Shown here piece after piece: positions 1-10,123 of a DNA stretch of 64,000 nt. The stretch comes from Macrosoma leucophasiata (taxonomy: Eukaryota; Arthropoda; Insecta; Lepidoptera; Hedylidae), in the NCBI GenBank assembly GCA_036365455.1, contig JAWQUS010000010.1, positions 19,578,501-19,642,500 on the forward strand. Reading direction: 5' to 3'. The notes under the pieces are model-generated. The model saw only the letters and a program-made list of their open reading frames with translations, ran no database searches and was not told the origin of the DNA. Numbering within the stretch: position 1 is the stretch's first letter; every line of letters begins with the position of its first letter. The position numbers were made by a program, and so were the translations under genes.

Positions 1-73
1 CATGCAACGAATGAAACTTGATTTTTTTTAAAGAAATTTACATTATAAGTACAGTACTCAACAATTCATATGT

Positions 74-289
74 ATTGCACATCGAGCCTGCGAAAGAGAC
101 GATCGGCTCGTTTAGACTTCGTAGAGCGTTATCTCTGTTGCACACTGCCTACGTAAGCACTGACAGTCCGTTATTGGTCAAAACTTGATCAAAATGGTCG
201 ACAAACGTCAAATAGGTACGGTGCGAAAAAGATAACGATCTACAGACCCGAAATAAGCCGAAGTCTCCTTCCTAGGCTCGATGTGCAAT
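74..289. mobile_element. MITE-like element, terminal inverted repeats (family M1)
   Basis: The left end reads ATTGCACATCGAGCCT and the right end is its reverse complement, AGGCTCGATGTGCAAT, giving terminal inverted repeats of about 16 bp. The interior contains the motif 'gtagagcgttatctct'. Relatives occur at 47193-47412 and about 56124-56360. There is no coding capacity, so it is a non-autonomous DNA element; the superfamily cannot be assigned because no clear target duplication is visible. Confidence 0.6.
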
Positions 290-1084
290 ATTTAGTGTTG
301 AGCACTATAGATGATATTCAAGTATGCAAAGACTTTGTTACTAACAGCAAGTTCTTTGGCTACCGAAAAATAAGAAGATGCACTTGGTTTTATAAGTGGT
401 ATAATTACAGTAACAGAGCTTGAAGGCGTACGCGTCACATAGAGTACCTACATAAGAATATTTAATATGATATTAAGTAGATAATTAAGTTACCGAGACG
501 TGTTGTTCTAAATCAAGGAGTGCAAACCCACGGAAGGATAACCACTACGATACCAAATAAATTTAATAATATCTACCTCTCGAAAATGGTCCGATAAATC
601 ATGTTCCCATAGCGCGGAGAACAAAAACTAAGTAAGCACCTATTATTACCGGAAAACATTACCTAATATTGAAGAAATACATAAAATTAAGATGAATCAT
701 TATTGCGTAGAACAGAACTAGAGAAGGTAGTACGGACGGTAGAACGTGAAACAGTTATTCAAAAAAACAAACGTCATCCTCTAGACATATTGATTGTCAG
801 CATTCTTTGTTTAATATACACCAATCATTCCCCATTAAAAATAATCAATGGAAACCAAATTATTTTTATTATCATAACAACATACGTATTTGTTGCTATT
901 GTTGTTACAAATGAGCAAGACAAAAGAAGAGCTGTAAAATTTTTAGCACTTGCACAACGTATTTAAGTGATAAGTACACACCAGTCATTTTTTACAATGT
1001 TTCTTGTTTAGTTGTATTCTTGGAAACAGGATGTACTTACCCACGTTTCTTTATCTAAACTAATATTTTAAAGAGATAATATTT

Positions 1085-1412
1085 TTTTGTTTGTTTGTTT
1101 GTAATGAATAGGCTCAATAACTACTGGACCGATTTTAAAAATTCTTTCACTATTCGAAAGCTACATTATCCACGGGTAACATAAGCTATATTTTATTTTG
1201 GAAAAAATTGGGTTCCGTAAGATATTTGGGTTTTTCAGACACAAGGTGTAAAAAATCAACCAGAAAAGTTACTTATTTTGCGTACGCTGCCTAAACTATA
1301 AAAGATATCGAGGAAGACTTTAGGCTATATCTATGTATAATCATCACGCTTAGACGAATAGGAGAGGGTAGGCAACATTGCACCGCGCGAAGGCGGGGCG
1401 GGCCGCTAGTTT
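1085..1412 (+). repeat. Decayed non-LTR-type repeat tail
   Basis: The stretch has the phrase 'ctactggaccgattttaaaa' and ends in a GC-rich 'ggcggggcgggccgctagt' followed by T-rich sequence, a layout typical of 5'-truncated lepidopteran retrotransposon tails. There is no open frame. The surrounding 290-1085 and 1413-2031 show no gene that I can recognise; the frame at 703-966 begins with TTG and has no recognisable domain. Confidence 0.4.
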
Positions 1413-2031
1413 TTTATATACAGGCTGAATAAAAAAAAACGACAATACATGAAAATACTGGTGAAGAATGAAAAAAAACTGGACATACTGATGATCTGAA
1501 ATTAAAGAATAAATTTTTTGGCTTCCGTTCCTCGAACTTAAAAGATCACTCGTGCGTCTATATGTCTGTCAGTCTCTATGACAAGGACTATTTTCTCTGA
1601 AAATACTAGGCCGTTTAACTTGAAATCTGGTACACATGTGTAAATCAGTGACCCACTTAATAAAGAGAACTTGAATGATACGATTGTTTTAGCTGAATGA
1701 TGGATGATGGCTAAAGTTCGCGTAACTAAAATCATAAATAAAATCTAAAATTAGGCAGCACTTTTGCGGGGTAAAATAGGCTGTGTAAAAAAAGTTTGTA
1801 TTGACCTTTATTGTGTAATTATTAAGGAAAATAGGCGAAAATTGACCATTTGACCAATTTAATAATTTTGTTCCATTCCGTAGGCGGTGGGTCGTTACGT
1901 CTCGACGTTATCAATGTCCGTGTGAAAAAAAAATCGGTCAGAGATAAAGAAAGATAGAGACGCTTTCACAAAGTAACTTTATATTATGTATATATATATG
2001 ATATTTCATTGACCAATTTTCAAAGACTTAC

Positions 2032-2171
2032 TTGTATCAGAACACCGGTAGAGACTCCTACAGAGGCAAGAGCACCGAGCATTCCTCGGAGATGAGGTTG
2101 GGAGACTTCGCACGTGTATACTCTGGCAGGAGCACCCACCATGCCTGATCCGAAGCCAATCAGCAACCGTC
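2032..2171 (-). CDS. Sugar transporter (Tret1-like) exon, TM4-TM5 region
   Basis: This is an internal exon read right to left. It is bounded by an acceptor (CACAG, AG at 2173-2172) and a donor (GTAAGT from 2031). It contributes two bases to a shared Gly codon, then 46 codons including GRLLIGFGSGMVGAPARVY and EVSQPHLRGMLGALASVG. The G-R-L-L-I-G ... V-Y-x-x-E-V ... L-R-G pattern is the sugar porter signature of MFS facilitators (SLC2; Tret1-like in insects). Such proteins carry trehalose or hexose across the plasma membrane; the substrate cannot be settled from a fragment. The phase fits the exon at 2425-2583 exactly, with an intron of 253 bp. The next exon is not visible in 1-2031, so the gene runs off the left edge or into a long intron. 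Confidence 0.88.
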
Positions 2172-2424
2172 CTGTGGATAAAGGATAGTGTCACTTTAGC
2201 TCTAATCTCTACATTTTTATGTACCTAATTAGAATGATTGGATTTAGTGTAATAACCATCACGGAGGCACTTTATCGCAACGGAAATTTTTGTGTAGATA
2301 TTTAAATTTTGTCGGCGCTAATGGAACAGAGGAAAGAAGTTTGAAAATTTGTGTAAAAGCACACGTGGACTTCATTGTTTTCTAATTCCAAATACCTACG
2401 TACGAAATGTCATGTCAAACTCAC

Positions 2425-2583
2425 CAACATAAATCATGGGTACATTCTGTGCGCTGGCCACTAAGAGCCAGCCGAGAATGAGGGGCACTTCGGTGATGAT
2501 AAGCGTGCGCCGCCGACCAATGGCGTCCATCAGGTACCCGCTCAAGATACAGCCCATCGGTGTTCCCGCTGCACTTAAACTGG
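2425..2583 (-). CDS. Sugar transporter (Tret1-like) exon, TM2-TM3 region
   Basis: Internal exon on the minus strand with acceptor TTTCCAG (AG at 2585-2584) and donor GTGAGT (from 2424). It encodes 2 nt + 52 codons + 1 nt: SLSAAGTPMGCILSGYLMDA, then IGRRRTLIITEVPLILGWLL, then VASAQNVPMIYV. The D-A-I-G-R-R-R segment is the loop 2-3 motif of MFS sugar porters, flanked by two hydrophobic helices. Its phase joins the upstream exon at 13338-13588 as S-W-I-A-S-L-S, a usual Tret1-like junction. The intron between these two exons is 10,754 bp, mostly because of the BEL/Pao insertion. Confidence 0.9.
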
Positions 2584-2615
2584 CTGGAAAGTAAAAGAGG
2601 ATAGTTTAAAAAAGC

Positions 2616-2852
2616 GCCTCAATAGCCCATTGGTAGCAGACCACTAATAGTGGTCCTAGGTTCGATGCTCGGGTCGGAGGCTATTAGATAACGGTATAAA
2701 AAGGCTGAATGTTTCCCAGTAGGTACCTCGCAATTCGTAATGTGCCCGGAGATGTCAAGAGGCTCGCCACCACACCACTCACATGGACCAAAACGTAATC
2801 GGCGTTTACTTCTGCCTCCTCCTTCGCGGATTGCAGGCGTGAAGTAACGTAT
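2616..2852 (+). mobile_element. tRNA-derived SINE, family B
   Basis: The head resembles a tRNA: 'aatagcccattggtagcaga' (A box) followed by 'ctaggttcgatgctcgg' (B box). The tail ends 'ggattgcaggcgtgaagtaa'. It lies in the large intron of the transporter, 32 bp from the exon. Relatives: 37662-37751, 37958-38250, 39535-39849, 47432-47606, 49210-49438 and 50169-50417. Confidence 0.65.
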
Positions 2853-3280
2853 TATATTTATTACTACGGCCATAATAATATGGTTTATCAAGAAGCATAA
2901 ACTTGAAACGAAATGTATGTCATGTGATTATTATAACCACACGCAAATATTTAGACGTTCTGCTTCCAATTGTTTTATTTACCTGTTTATTAACAAAGAT
3001 TCATATATCACGGTAACCAAATAACATTTTTAAAACAGGTGAAGATATAATGAGGAGATAAATAATGTAAAAAACAAACCGAAGTTACAATAACAAGTCA
3101 TCGTCATCTTGCGACAAAATCCAACTAAATAAATACTCGTATATAATATAAAAATCAATGCCACTTTTCGTTGTAATTCTATAACTCAAGAACGGGCTCA
3201 CCTATCCAAACCAAATGCTTAGGCTTTCTTCGGACAATTTAGTAGATGGTTTATGTGAAGTTTGCACAAAGCGGTAGAAC
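2853..3280. other. Intron sequence, no feature seen
   Basis: AT-rich intron sequence between the SINE and the BEL/Pao insertion. No open frame, RNA or repeat is recognisable. Confidence 0.5.
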
Positions 3281-3285
3281 GGTTC

Positions 3286-4201
3286 TGTGCAGGACGCTCA
3301 TGAATAATGTACAGTGTTAGTGATTAAAAAACAGTTTTGATAGTGATCGGCCATACAGTCCTCAATAGTGTACGTTGTCAGCGCGTAGACAACCAATAAC
3401 AATCGTGTTGTGTAGTCGTCAATAGCATAGTACACAATAGTATACGTTATCGGAACGTAGATAGAGCTTAAGTGACCAATAGCGTTAGAGTATTGTATAA
3501 CTTCTATTTTTAGATTTTGACTTTGTTATGTAATAGTTGTGATAATTTAGAGTGTAATTAATAGTTTTGTGTCACTTAAAGCTCGTTTGTGTTTAATATT
3601 ACTTTGTTTTATCTAATTTAACAGTTTTTTGTGTATAATTTCATAGTTTAGCATAGCATGTTTGTTTATTTGACTTTGTTTTATAGTTTTTAACATTTGA
3701 AATAGTTTTATGTTTGTTTTATTACTGTAATTTGTGCATTTTTGTATGAAAATAAAGATTTTTGATGTCTGTTGTTTTCTTTCGGTAATGATCTGAGATA
3801 CATAGAGATTTTAATTGGCCAAATAGATCTAATAGCTGATTGGTTGTTCGAATCAACCAATCATAGATAGTAAAATTTGTTTGCTTGAAATTTAAATACC
3901 TCTTGTGATTGGTTACTTGAACCAACAACCAATCACAGGAGGTTTTCTAAAGCTCGATGACCTTGAGATTTTAGAATAAAAGTAGGGCACTTTTGTATGG
4001 CCGGTACAGTTCGTCGACAGCACTCGGAATACTCGGATCACTACCTAAGGAAGAAATCAGAAGGAAAATAATAGTGAACAGTGAAAAAGCGTTTTATTAG
4101 AACATCCAGTAGAGCGTGTCACCCTGGTTCGCTTGCGCTGCTTTATCCGCCATACGGCGTGAGTCTTCAATCCAGTCAATAGTAAAGTGTCGTGTCTGAC
4201 A
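3286..4201 (+). repeat. BEL/Pao 5' LTR
   Basis: 916 bp, TG...CA ends. It carries an AATAAA polyadenylation signal at 3751-3756 and a small hairpin at 3837-3863 (10-bp arms around 'ttcgaat'). A longer inverted pair follows, made of 'cctcttgtgattggtt' and 'aaccaatcacaggagg' (about 3899-3944). The 68-aa frame inside is also present in the 3' LTR and is a chance frame. Confidence 0.93.
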
Positions 4202-4206
4202 TTTTT

Positions 4207-4224
4207 TGGTCCAGTTCGAGCCGG
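4207..4224 (+). promoter_or_regulatory. Primer binding site (candidate)
   Basis: TGGTCCAGTTCGAGCCGG starts 5 nt after the 5' LTR and would pair with a tRNA 3' end terminating in CCA. The tRNA species was not identified. Confidence 0.6.
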
Positions 4225-4257
4225 ATAAGAAGAAATTACGCCGTATACGCAGTCAAG

Positions 4258-6669
4258 ATGCCAATTACGCGTTCTACAGGAAGAGGACGTACACAGCCAT
4301 CTACAGCGGAATCGTCGCCAACTACAGAAGAATCGACGCAGTCTGGTACTACCGAAACTACCAGTTCTACGAACAACACATCAACAGAGGCGACTACGAC
4401 CACAGCCACGTCCGCATCCGCGTCCACGTCGAAGACAACAGAAACGGAACGCAAGAAATCGAGCAACCCGTCAGATCCGAGTACCGCGCCCGATCCGAGT
4501 GCTGTCGAAAGGCGAGCTGTCAATCCGAGTCCCGCTCCCGGCCCGAGTGCTGTCGAGCCGCGAGCAGGCAATCCGAGTGCTGTCAATCCGTATAGTAAAG
4601 GTACCGCCGCGAGTGTCGTCAACCCGAAAACCGTCGCTAGTGCCGCCACCGCGAGTACCGTCGTCGCGAGCGCCGTCATCCGGAGCGCCGCCGCCGAACA
4701 GACAGCGTCTTCACAAATGAAGAAACAGGGCGTCACGCCACAAATAGAACAGGAGGCAATGAAGAACCTCAACAAGCCAAGATCTAGAAGATCTACGAAG
4801 TCATCGAAGTTGGCCAAGGCCAAAGAAAATCTTGCGCGTGTTCAAGTCGAGCTAGCACAAGCGCAGATCGCCGTGATAGAAGCGGAGTCCGACAACGAGG
4901 ACGACGGCTCCGTGTTTACACAAATAGAACAGCATGATAGAATCGATGCCTGGCTGCAGAACCAGCCACAAGCGCCTACGATGTTCGCCATCGAACCCAT
5001 TCGAAGAATAGAGGCTGAAGTAATTAGAAGATCGCCTATAGAAGCGGAACAACAGCAGTATGGACAGCAACAGCAACAGAATTATTATAGAGCTGCGCCA
5101 TCATTCACTCCGCACCAACAGCCGCCTGCCGGTCCGCAGCCTTCATCAGAGCTCGTGTTACTGGCAGACGCGATCTCTCAATTTGCAAAAACAGCCAACA
5201 AACCGAGGGCGATCGAACTACCGATATTCAACGGTGCATATCAAGACTGGCTGTACTTCCGTGCTGCGTATCAAGAGACAGAGAACCTACATACGAAGCT
5301 GGAGAACTTAAACAGACTCAGGAGAAACCTGAAAGGAAAAGCGAGAGAAGCTGTGGAAGCACAACTGATAACGAACTCCGATCCATCTATTATTATGGAA
5401 ACTTTGGAAGCCAGGTTCGGCAGACCAGATGCCATAGCAGCAGCTGAGATAGAAACTCTTCGTGCCCTACCCCGTCTGACGGAATCGCCAAGGGACATCT
5501 GCATTTATTCAACGAAGATTTCTAATGTCGTTGCCACTCTGCAAGCTCTCAACTGCATCTACTATCTGTACAATCCAGAGGTCGGCAGATCAATAGTCGA
5601 GAAAATGGCTTCAACTCTACGCTTCAAGTTCTACGAGTTCGCAGCGCTACTACCAAGAGAAACTCCTGAACTTATCAAGCTTCAACGGTTCCTCAAGAGA
5701 GAAGCTGAGATCTGCAGTCCATACGCGCAGCCAGAAATAGTTACAACGCAGTATCAACAGTCAAGTCAACAATCGAGTCATCTAAATAGACGAAATCATC
5801 GAGTTAACACAGTAACAGAGAAACCTATAGTAAAGTGCCCAGTATGTGAAGAAACTGGACATGCCGTCATCAACTGCGATATCTTCAAGAAACAGAATAG
5901 TAATGAGAGATGGGATACAGCCAAGAATCATCGACTGTGCTTCAAGTGTCTTCGCTACCGATCGAAAACGCACTTTTGTCAACAGCGTGTCTGCGGTATC
6001 GACGGTTGCAAGTACTATCACAATAGAATGCTACACTTCAGAAGGAGTGCCAGCAAGCCAGAAGATGATCACACAGAGAAAACAGAAGCCATCAACTCAG
6101 CATGGGTGTCAGCAGGAAGACAGTCATACTTGAAGATCATTCCAGTAACAGCGTCAGGCCCTGATGGCGAAATAGATACTTACGCCTTATTGGACGACGG
6201 GTCAACAGTAACATTGATAGATAATAGCATCGCCGACAAAATAGGAGCGACAGGACCCGTCGAACCACTCCGCATAGAAGCGATCAACTCACTTAAGACA
6301 GGAGAATCTGCATCAAGGAGAGTTAGCATCACACTGAGAGGTGTCAATAATAGAAAAGAGTCCATACAAGCGAGAACAGTGAAGAACTTGCATGTCACAG
6401 CACAAGAAGTGTCAAGGCGCCGCATCAAGGAGTGTCGACACCTGCGTGGCATCACTAATTTCATCACCTACAGTGAAGCGAAACCTGGAATACTCATCGG
6501 TCAAGACAACTGCCACCTACTGTTGTCTACGAAGGTGAAGAAAGGCACTAAGAACCAACCAGTGGCATCACTCACGCCACTGGGCTGGGTCTTGCATGGC
6601 AGCCACAGTAACGCGTCGAACAGCGTTGACTTCGTTCACCACCGACCGATGAAAATCTGGATGACATGA
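4258..6669 (+). CDS. gag: BEL/Pao gag-protease polyprotein
   Basis: 803 aa from the ATG at 4258 (MPITRSTGRG...). The frame is open upstream to 4192, but only with a GTG start, so the ATG is chosen. The order is: a Ser/Thr/Ala/Pro-rich low-complexity N-terminus (about 1-130), a Gln-rich stretch near 270, and a capsid-like helical region (about 300-490). Zinc-binding knuckles follow, with C527-x2-C530-x4-H535-x4-C540 and a second Cys/His cluster from C561. Then comes an aspartic protease with D646-D647-G-S, the usual BEL/Pao form of the retroviral-type active site. The frame stops at TGA 6667-6669, just past the protease, and overlaps the pol frame. The protein packages element RNA and would be cleaved by the protease. 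Confidence 0.88.
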   Translation: MPITRSTGRGRTQPSTAESSPTTEESTQSGTTETTSSTNNTSTEATTTTATSASASTSKTTETERKKSSNPSDPSTAPDPSAVERRAVNPSPAPGPSAVEPRAGNPSAVNPYSKGTAASVVNPKTVASAATASTVVASAVIRSAAAEQTASSQMKKQGVTPQIEQEAMKNLNKPRSRRSTKSSKLAKAKENLARVQVELAQAQIAVIEAESDNEDDGSVFTQIEQHDRIDAWLQNQPQAPTMFAIEPIRRIEAEVIRRSPIEAEQQQYGQQQQQNYYRAAPSFTPHQQPPAGPQPSSELVLLADAISQFAKTANKPRAIELPIFNGAYQDWLYFRAAYQETENLHTKLENLNRLRRNLKGKAREAVEAQLITNSDPSIIMETLEARFGRPDAIAAAEIETLRALPRLTESPRDICIYSTKISNVVATLQALNCIYYLYNPEVGRSIVEKMASTLRFKFYEFAALLPRETPELIKLQRFLKREAEICSPYAQPEIVTTQYQQSSQQSSHLNRRNHRVNTVTEKPIVKCPVCEETGHAVINCDIFKKQNSNERWDTAKNHRLCFKCLRYRSKTHFCQQRVCGIDGCKYYHNRMLHFRRSASKPEDDHTEKTEAINSAWVSAGRQSYLKIIPVTASGPDGEIDTYALLDDGSTVTLIDNSIADKIGATGPVEPLRIEAINSLKTGESASRRVSITLRGVNNRKESIQARTVKNLHVTAQEVSRRRIKECRHLRGITNFITYSEAKPGILIGQDNCHLLLSTKVKKGTKNQPVASLTPLGWVLHGSHSNASNSVDFVHHRPMKIWMT

Positions 6670-9600
6670 TGAAACAGTACTTCGCCATGGACTCCTTGGG
6701 CATCACTCCGAAGAAGCCTCAGTCAGACCCAGAAGAAAAGGCTCTTCGTATTCTACAGCGTAACACAGCACAGAGAGAAGATGGAAAATATGAAACTTCA
6801 CTTCTATGGAAAACAGAAGAAGCAACTCTGCCTGATAATAAACAGAACTCACTGAAGAGGCTCTACAGTATAGAAAAGAAGCTTGATCGCGACGATGGCC
6901 TGAAAAAGAAGTATACAGAACAGATGGAAGCTCTCATCTCCAAAGGTTACGCGGAGCGCGCACCTGAACAGAAAACAGAAAATAGAACCTGGTACTTGCC
7001 ACATTTCGGCGTGGTGAACCCGATGAAACCAGGCAAGCTGAGAGTTGTCCACGACGCAGCGGCCAAAACAAAAGGAGTCTCCCTCAACGACCTGCTCCTC
7101 AAGGGACCTGACCTTCTCCAGTCCTTGCCTGGGGTCGTCATGAGGTTCAGACAGCACTGCATCGCCGTCACAGCTGACATCGGAGAAATGTTCATGCAAG
7201 TGAAGTTAAGAACAGAAGACAGAGACGCTCTTCGTTACCTTTGGAGAGGAGATCGAAGAGATGACCGTCCACCAGAAGAATACAGAATGACTTCACTTAT
7301 TTTCGGCGCATCGAGTTCTCCGGCTACAGCTATCTATGTCAAGAACATCAACGCAGAAAAACATAGAGAAACGCATTCTGAAGCCGTGAAGGCCATAATA
7401 GAGAAACACTACGTTGATGATTACTTAGACAGCTTCAAGAACATCGAGGACGCAGTTCGCATCACCACAGAAGTTCGTAATATACAGAAGAAAGCGAACT
7501 ACGAACTCAAACAGTGGAAATCTAATTCTACTTACCTGCTTGAAGCCATTGGAGAAATAGAATCAACAGACAGTATAGAGTTTCATAGCACAGAAGATAA
7601 AATAGAAAGAGTACTGGGTCTCGTATGGAAACCGAAGACAGATGAGTTCACCTTCAACTTGAACATGGCTAGAATACCATCGGCACTCATCGAAGGTCAG
7701 ACACCGACAAAGAGGCAAGCTCTACGGATCGTCATGTCCCTCTTCGACCCACTGGGCTTCGCATCACCAGTCACCATCATAGCCAAGCAGATGCTTCAAG
7801 AAGTGTGGCGACGTGGTACATCGTGGGACGACGAGATCGATGAAGACCTCGCGACAGAGTGGAGAGACTGGCTGACACACCTGAAGAGCCTCGCCGACGT
7901 CACAATACCGAGGTGCTACGTAGGTTACTCAGATGCTACGACGCTACAGCTACACATCTTTACAGACGCCAGTGAATCTGCCTACGCAGCAACCTTGTTT
8001 TGGCGAACAATAGTACCGAACGGCGAAGTCAACGTGTCACTCGTCATAGCCAAGGCGAAAGTTGCGCCTCTGAAGCTTACCTCGATACCAAGATTAGAAC
8101 TGCAGGCCGCAGTACTAGGAGTCCGTCTTGCCGAAACAGTAATACGAGAACACGAAAGAAAACCAGACTCGAAAACATTTTGGACAGATAGTAGAACAGT
8201 GCTTTCCTGGATCAAGACAGGACCTCGTGCCTACAAACCTTATGTAGCACATAGACTCGCCGCCATAGAAGAAACATCAACAGTCAACGAGTGGAGATGG
8301 ATCCCGAGTAAACAGAATGTAGCTGACGATGCCACCAGAAAGGTGCCACCTTCATTTAACAAGCACCACAGATGGTACACGGGTCCAGAATTCCTCCTGG
8401 AACCGGAGGACACGTGGCCAGCGGACACTTCAGCTCCAGCGCCGTCAGAACCTACAGGCGAAGAGGCAGTCCATCTGATAACAGACAGAAACCAACCGAG
8501 ACTGTCAGAAGCTCTACCAGTGCCCTCTCGCTTCTCTAACTGGGAGAGGTTGCGCTACGCTACAGCACGGGTTCTCCTCTTCATTCAGCTCTGCAAGCCA
8601 TCAACAGAAATAGTCAACTACAGAAGAACTGTAAAAAACAAACAGAAAGATCCAGACTGGAGAGAGAAGATGAACAAAACAGTCAAAAAACATATACAAA
8701 AGAAGACTGAAACAGAAAAGAAGTTCATCCACGTATCTGCCGAACTCCTCATTCGGGCAGAAGCTCTTCTGATGCGTGCTACACAGGAAGAAACCTTCGG
8801 CCAAGAAATAGAAGACATCAGAAAACAGAAAATAGTGAACAAAGATAGTCGTCTTCAACAGCTCAGCACAGAATACACCGAAGGGGCTCTACGTTTACGC
8901 AGCCGCATAGAAGCTATAGAGAAAGCTCCAGGAATTAATAGAAGTCCGATGATTTTAGATGGCAATCATCACTCAGTAAAGTTATGGATAGAAAACATTC
9001 ATCGTAAGCTTCACCATGCGGGCGTCGAAGCTACAGTAAACGAGTGTCGTCAACAGTATTGGATTCTACGTGTACGACCGATTACTCGTACAATCGTACG
9101 ACGCTGCCTTCACTGCAGAATGAAGACACAGATGCCACCGTATCCGAGAACAGGGGACCTACCATCGTGTCGTCTCGCCCATCACCGGCGACCCTTCACC
9201 TACACAGGGGTCGACTACTTCGGTCCGCTTTCAGTTTCGACTGGCAGATCCCATCAGAAGAGATACGTGGCGATCTTCACCTGCCTCACGACACGCGCCA
9301 TACATCTAGAAATAGCGAGCTCTCTCAGCGCAAGCTCTGCTATCATGGCCCTACGAAGAATGATAGCACGCCGAGGCTGCCCGACGGAGATTTGGTCCGA
9401 CAACGGGACCAACTTGAAGGCCGCTGACAAGGAGCTACGAGAGGCAATAGACAGATCTACAATGGAAGAGGCAGCGAAACGGAAGATCTCATGGCGCTTC
9501 ATACCACCCGGTGCACCCTTCATGGGCGGTGCCTGGGAACGAATGGTGCGATCAGTGAAGACAGCGATGACAGCGACGCTCCATGAAAAGCACCCTACAG

Positions 9601-10109
9601 AAGAAGTTCTGCACACACTACTAATAGAAGCAGAATATACAGTCAACAGCCGTCCGTTGACCCACGTCTCAGTGAGCGCAGAAGATCCTGAGGCCCTGAC
9701 TCCCAATCACTTCCTATTGGGAGGTTCCGGTGAGGTCTCAGCTCCCGGGACCTTTGACGACGGAGACCTGCAACCCAGATCCAGCTGGCGCGCCGCTCAG
9801 AGGCTCGCTGACCTGTTCTGGGACCGGTGGCTGCGAGAATACCTGCCTGGGCTTCAACACCGGCGGGAGCCCCACGACAAGGGGCCCACAGTCCAAGTTG
9901 GGGACCTGGTCCAAGTCACGGACCCCAACTCACCTCGCAACACCTGGCTTCGTGGCCGGGTCATCGCTACGTTCCCGGGACCTGATGGCATCGTGCGCAC
10001 CGCAGACATACAGACGAGGACGGGGATACTACGGCGGCCTGTAAGAAGATTCATCATTCTGCCAGTGCGATATGACATCGCGCCTGCACCGGTACCTGAT
10101 GCTGAGTAG
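6666..10109 (+). CDS. pol: BEL/Pao RT-RNase H-integrase polyprotein
   Basis: 1,147 aa. Reverse transcriptase has motif A with D171 and the catalytic YVDD at 249-252. RNase H has D434 (FTDAS), E478, D508 (WTDS) and D554/D555 (VADDATR). The integrase zinc-binding region has H779, H783/H784 and C814-x2-C817. The integrase core is D850 (GVDYFGP), D912 (SDNGTN) and E958 (GGAWERM), with 45 residues between the last two. All catalytic residues are present. The frame is -1 relative to gag-protease; it is open from 6630, so the first ATG (6666) may not be the real entry. Translation could start at this ATG, use a -1 shift within 6630-6669, or be broken by a one-base change. Confidence 0.9.
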   Translation: MMKQYFAMDSLGITPKKPQSDPEEKALRILQRNTAQREDGKYETSLLWKTEEATLPDNKQNSLKRLYSIEKKLDRDDGLKKKYTEQMEALISKGYAERAPEQKTENRTWYLPHFGVVNPMKPGKLRVVHDAAAKTKGVSLNDLLLKGPDLLQSLPGVVMRFRQHCIAVTADIGEMFMQVKLRTEDRDALRYLWRGDRRDDRPPEEYRMTSLIFGASSSPATAIYVKNINAEKHRETHSEAVKAIIEKHYVDDYLDSFKNIEDAVRITTEVRNIQKKANYELKQWKSNSTYLLEAIGEIESTDSIEFHSTEDKIERVLGLVWKPKTDEFTFNLNMARIPSALIEGQTPTKRQALRIVMSLFDPLGFASPVTIIAKQMLQEVWRRGTSWDDEIDEDLATEWRDWLTHLKSLADVTIPRCYVGYSDATTLQLHIFTDASESAYAATLFWRTIVPNGEVNVSLVIAKAKVAPLKLTSIPRLELQAAVLGVRLAETVIREHERKPDSKTFWTDSRTVLSWIKTGPRAYKPYVAHRLAAIEETSTVNEWRWIPSKQNVADDATRKVPPSFNKHHRWYTGPEFLLEPEDTWPADTSAPAPSEPTGEEAVHLITDRNQPRLSEALPVPSRFSNWERLRYATARVLLFIQLCKPSTEIVNYRRTVKNKQKDPDWREKMNKTVKKHIQKKTETEKKFIHVSAELLIRAEALLMRATQEETFGQEIEDIRKQKIVNKDSRLQQLSTEYTEGALRLRSRIEAIEKAPGINRSPMILDGNHHSVKLWIENIHRKLHHAGVEATVNECRQQYWILRVRPITRTIVRRCLHCRMKTQMPPYPRTGDLPSCRLAHHRRPFTYTGVDYFGPLSVSTGRSHQKRYVAIFTCLTTRAIHLEIASSLSASSAIMALRRMIARRGCPTEIWSDNGTNLKAADKELREAIDRSTMEEAAKRKISWRFIPPGAPFMGGAWERMVRSVKTAMTATLHEKHPTEEVLHTLLIEAEYTVNSRPLTHVSVSAEDPEALTPNHFLLGGSGEVSAPGTFDDGDLQPRSSWRAAQRLADLFWDRWLREYLPGLQHRREPHDKGPTVQVGDLVQVTDPNSPRNTWLRGRVIATFPGPDGIVRTADIQTRTGILRRPVRRFIILPVRYDIAPAPVPDAE

Positions 10110-10112
10110 CAC

Positions 10113-10123
10113 GGCGGGAGAAA
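10113..10123 (+). promoter_or_regulatory. Polypurine tract
   Basis: GGCGGGAGAAA directly abuts the 3' LTR, the place where plus-strand synthesis is primed. Confidence 0.7.

Noticed and set aside
703..966. 87-aa plus-strand frame
   Set aside because: Starts with TTG, not ATG, and has no recognisable domain.
3722..3928. 68-aa frame on the minus strand
   Set aside because: Lies within the LTR and is repeated at 10560-10766; AT-driven chance frame.
4236..4823. 195-aa minus-strand frame opposite gag
   Set aside because: Shadow of the low-complexity Ser/Ala/Thr-rich start of gag.
6645..6660. Classical -1 slippery heptamer at the gag/pol overlap
   Set aside because: The only A-rich run (gaaaatc) does not satisfy the X-XXY-YYZ pattern in the gag frame.
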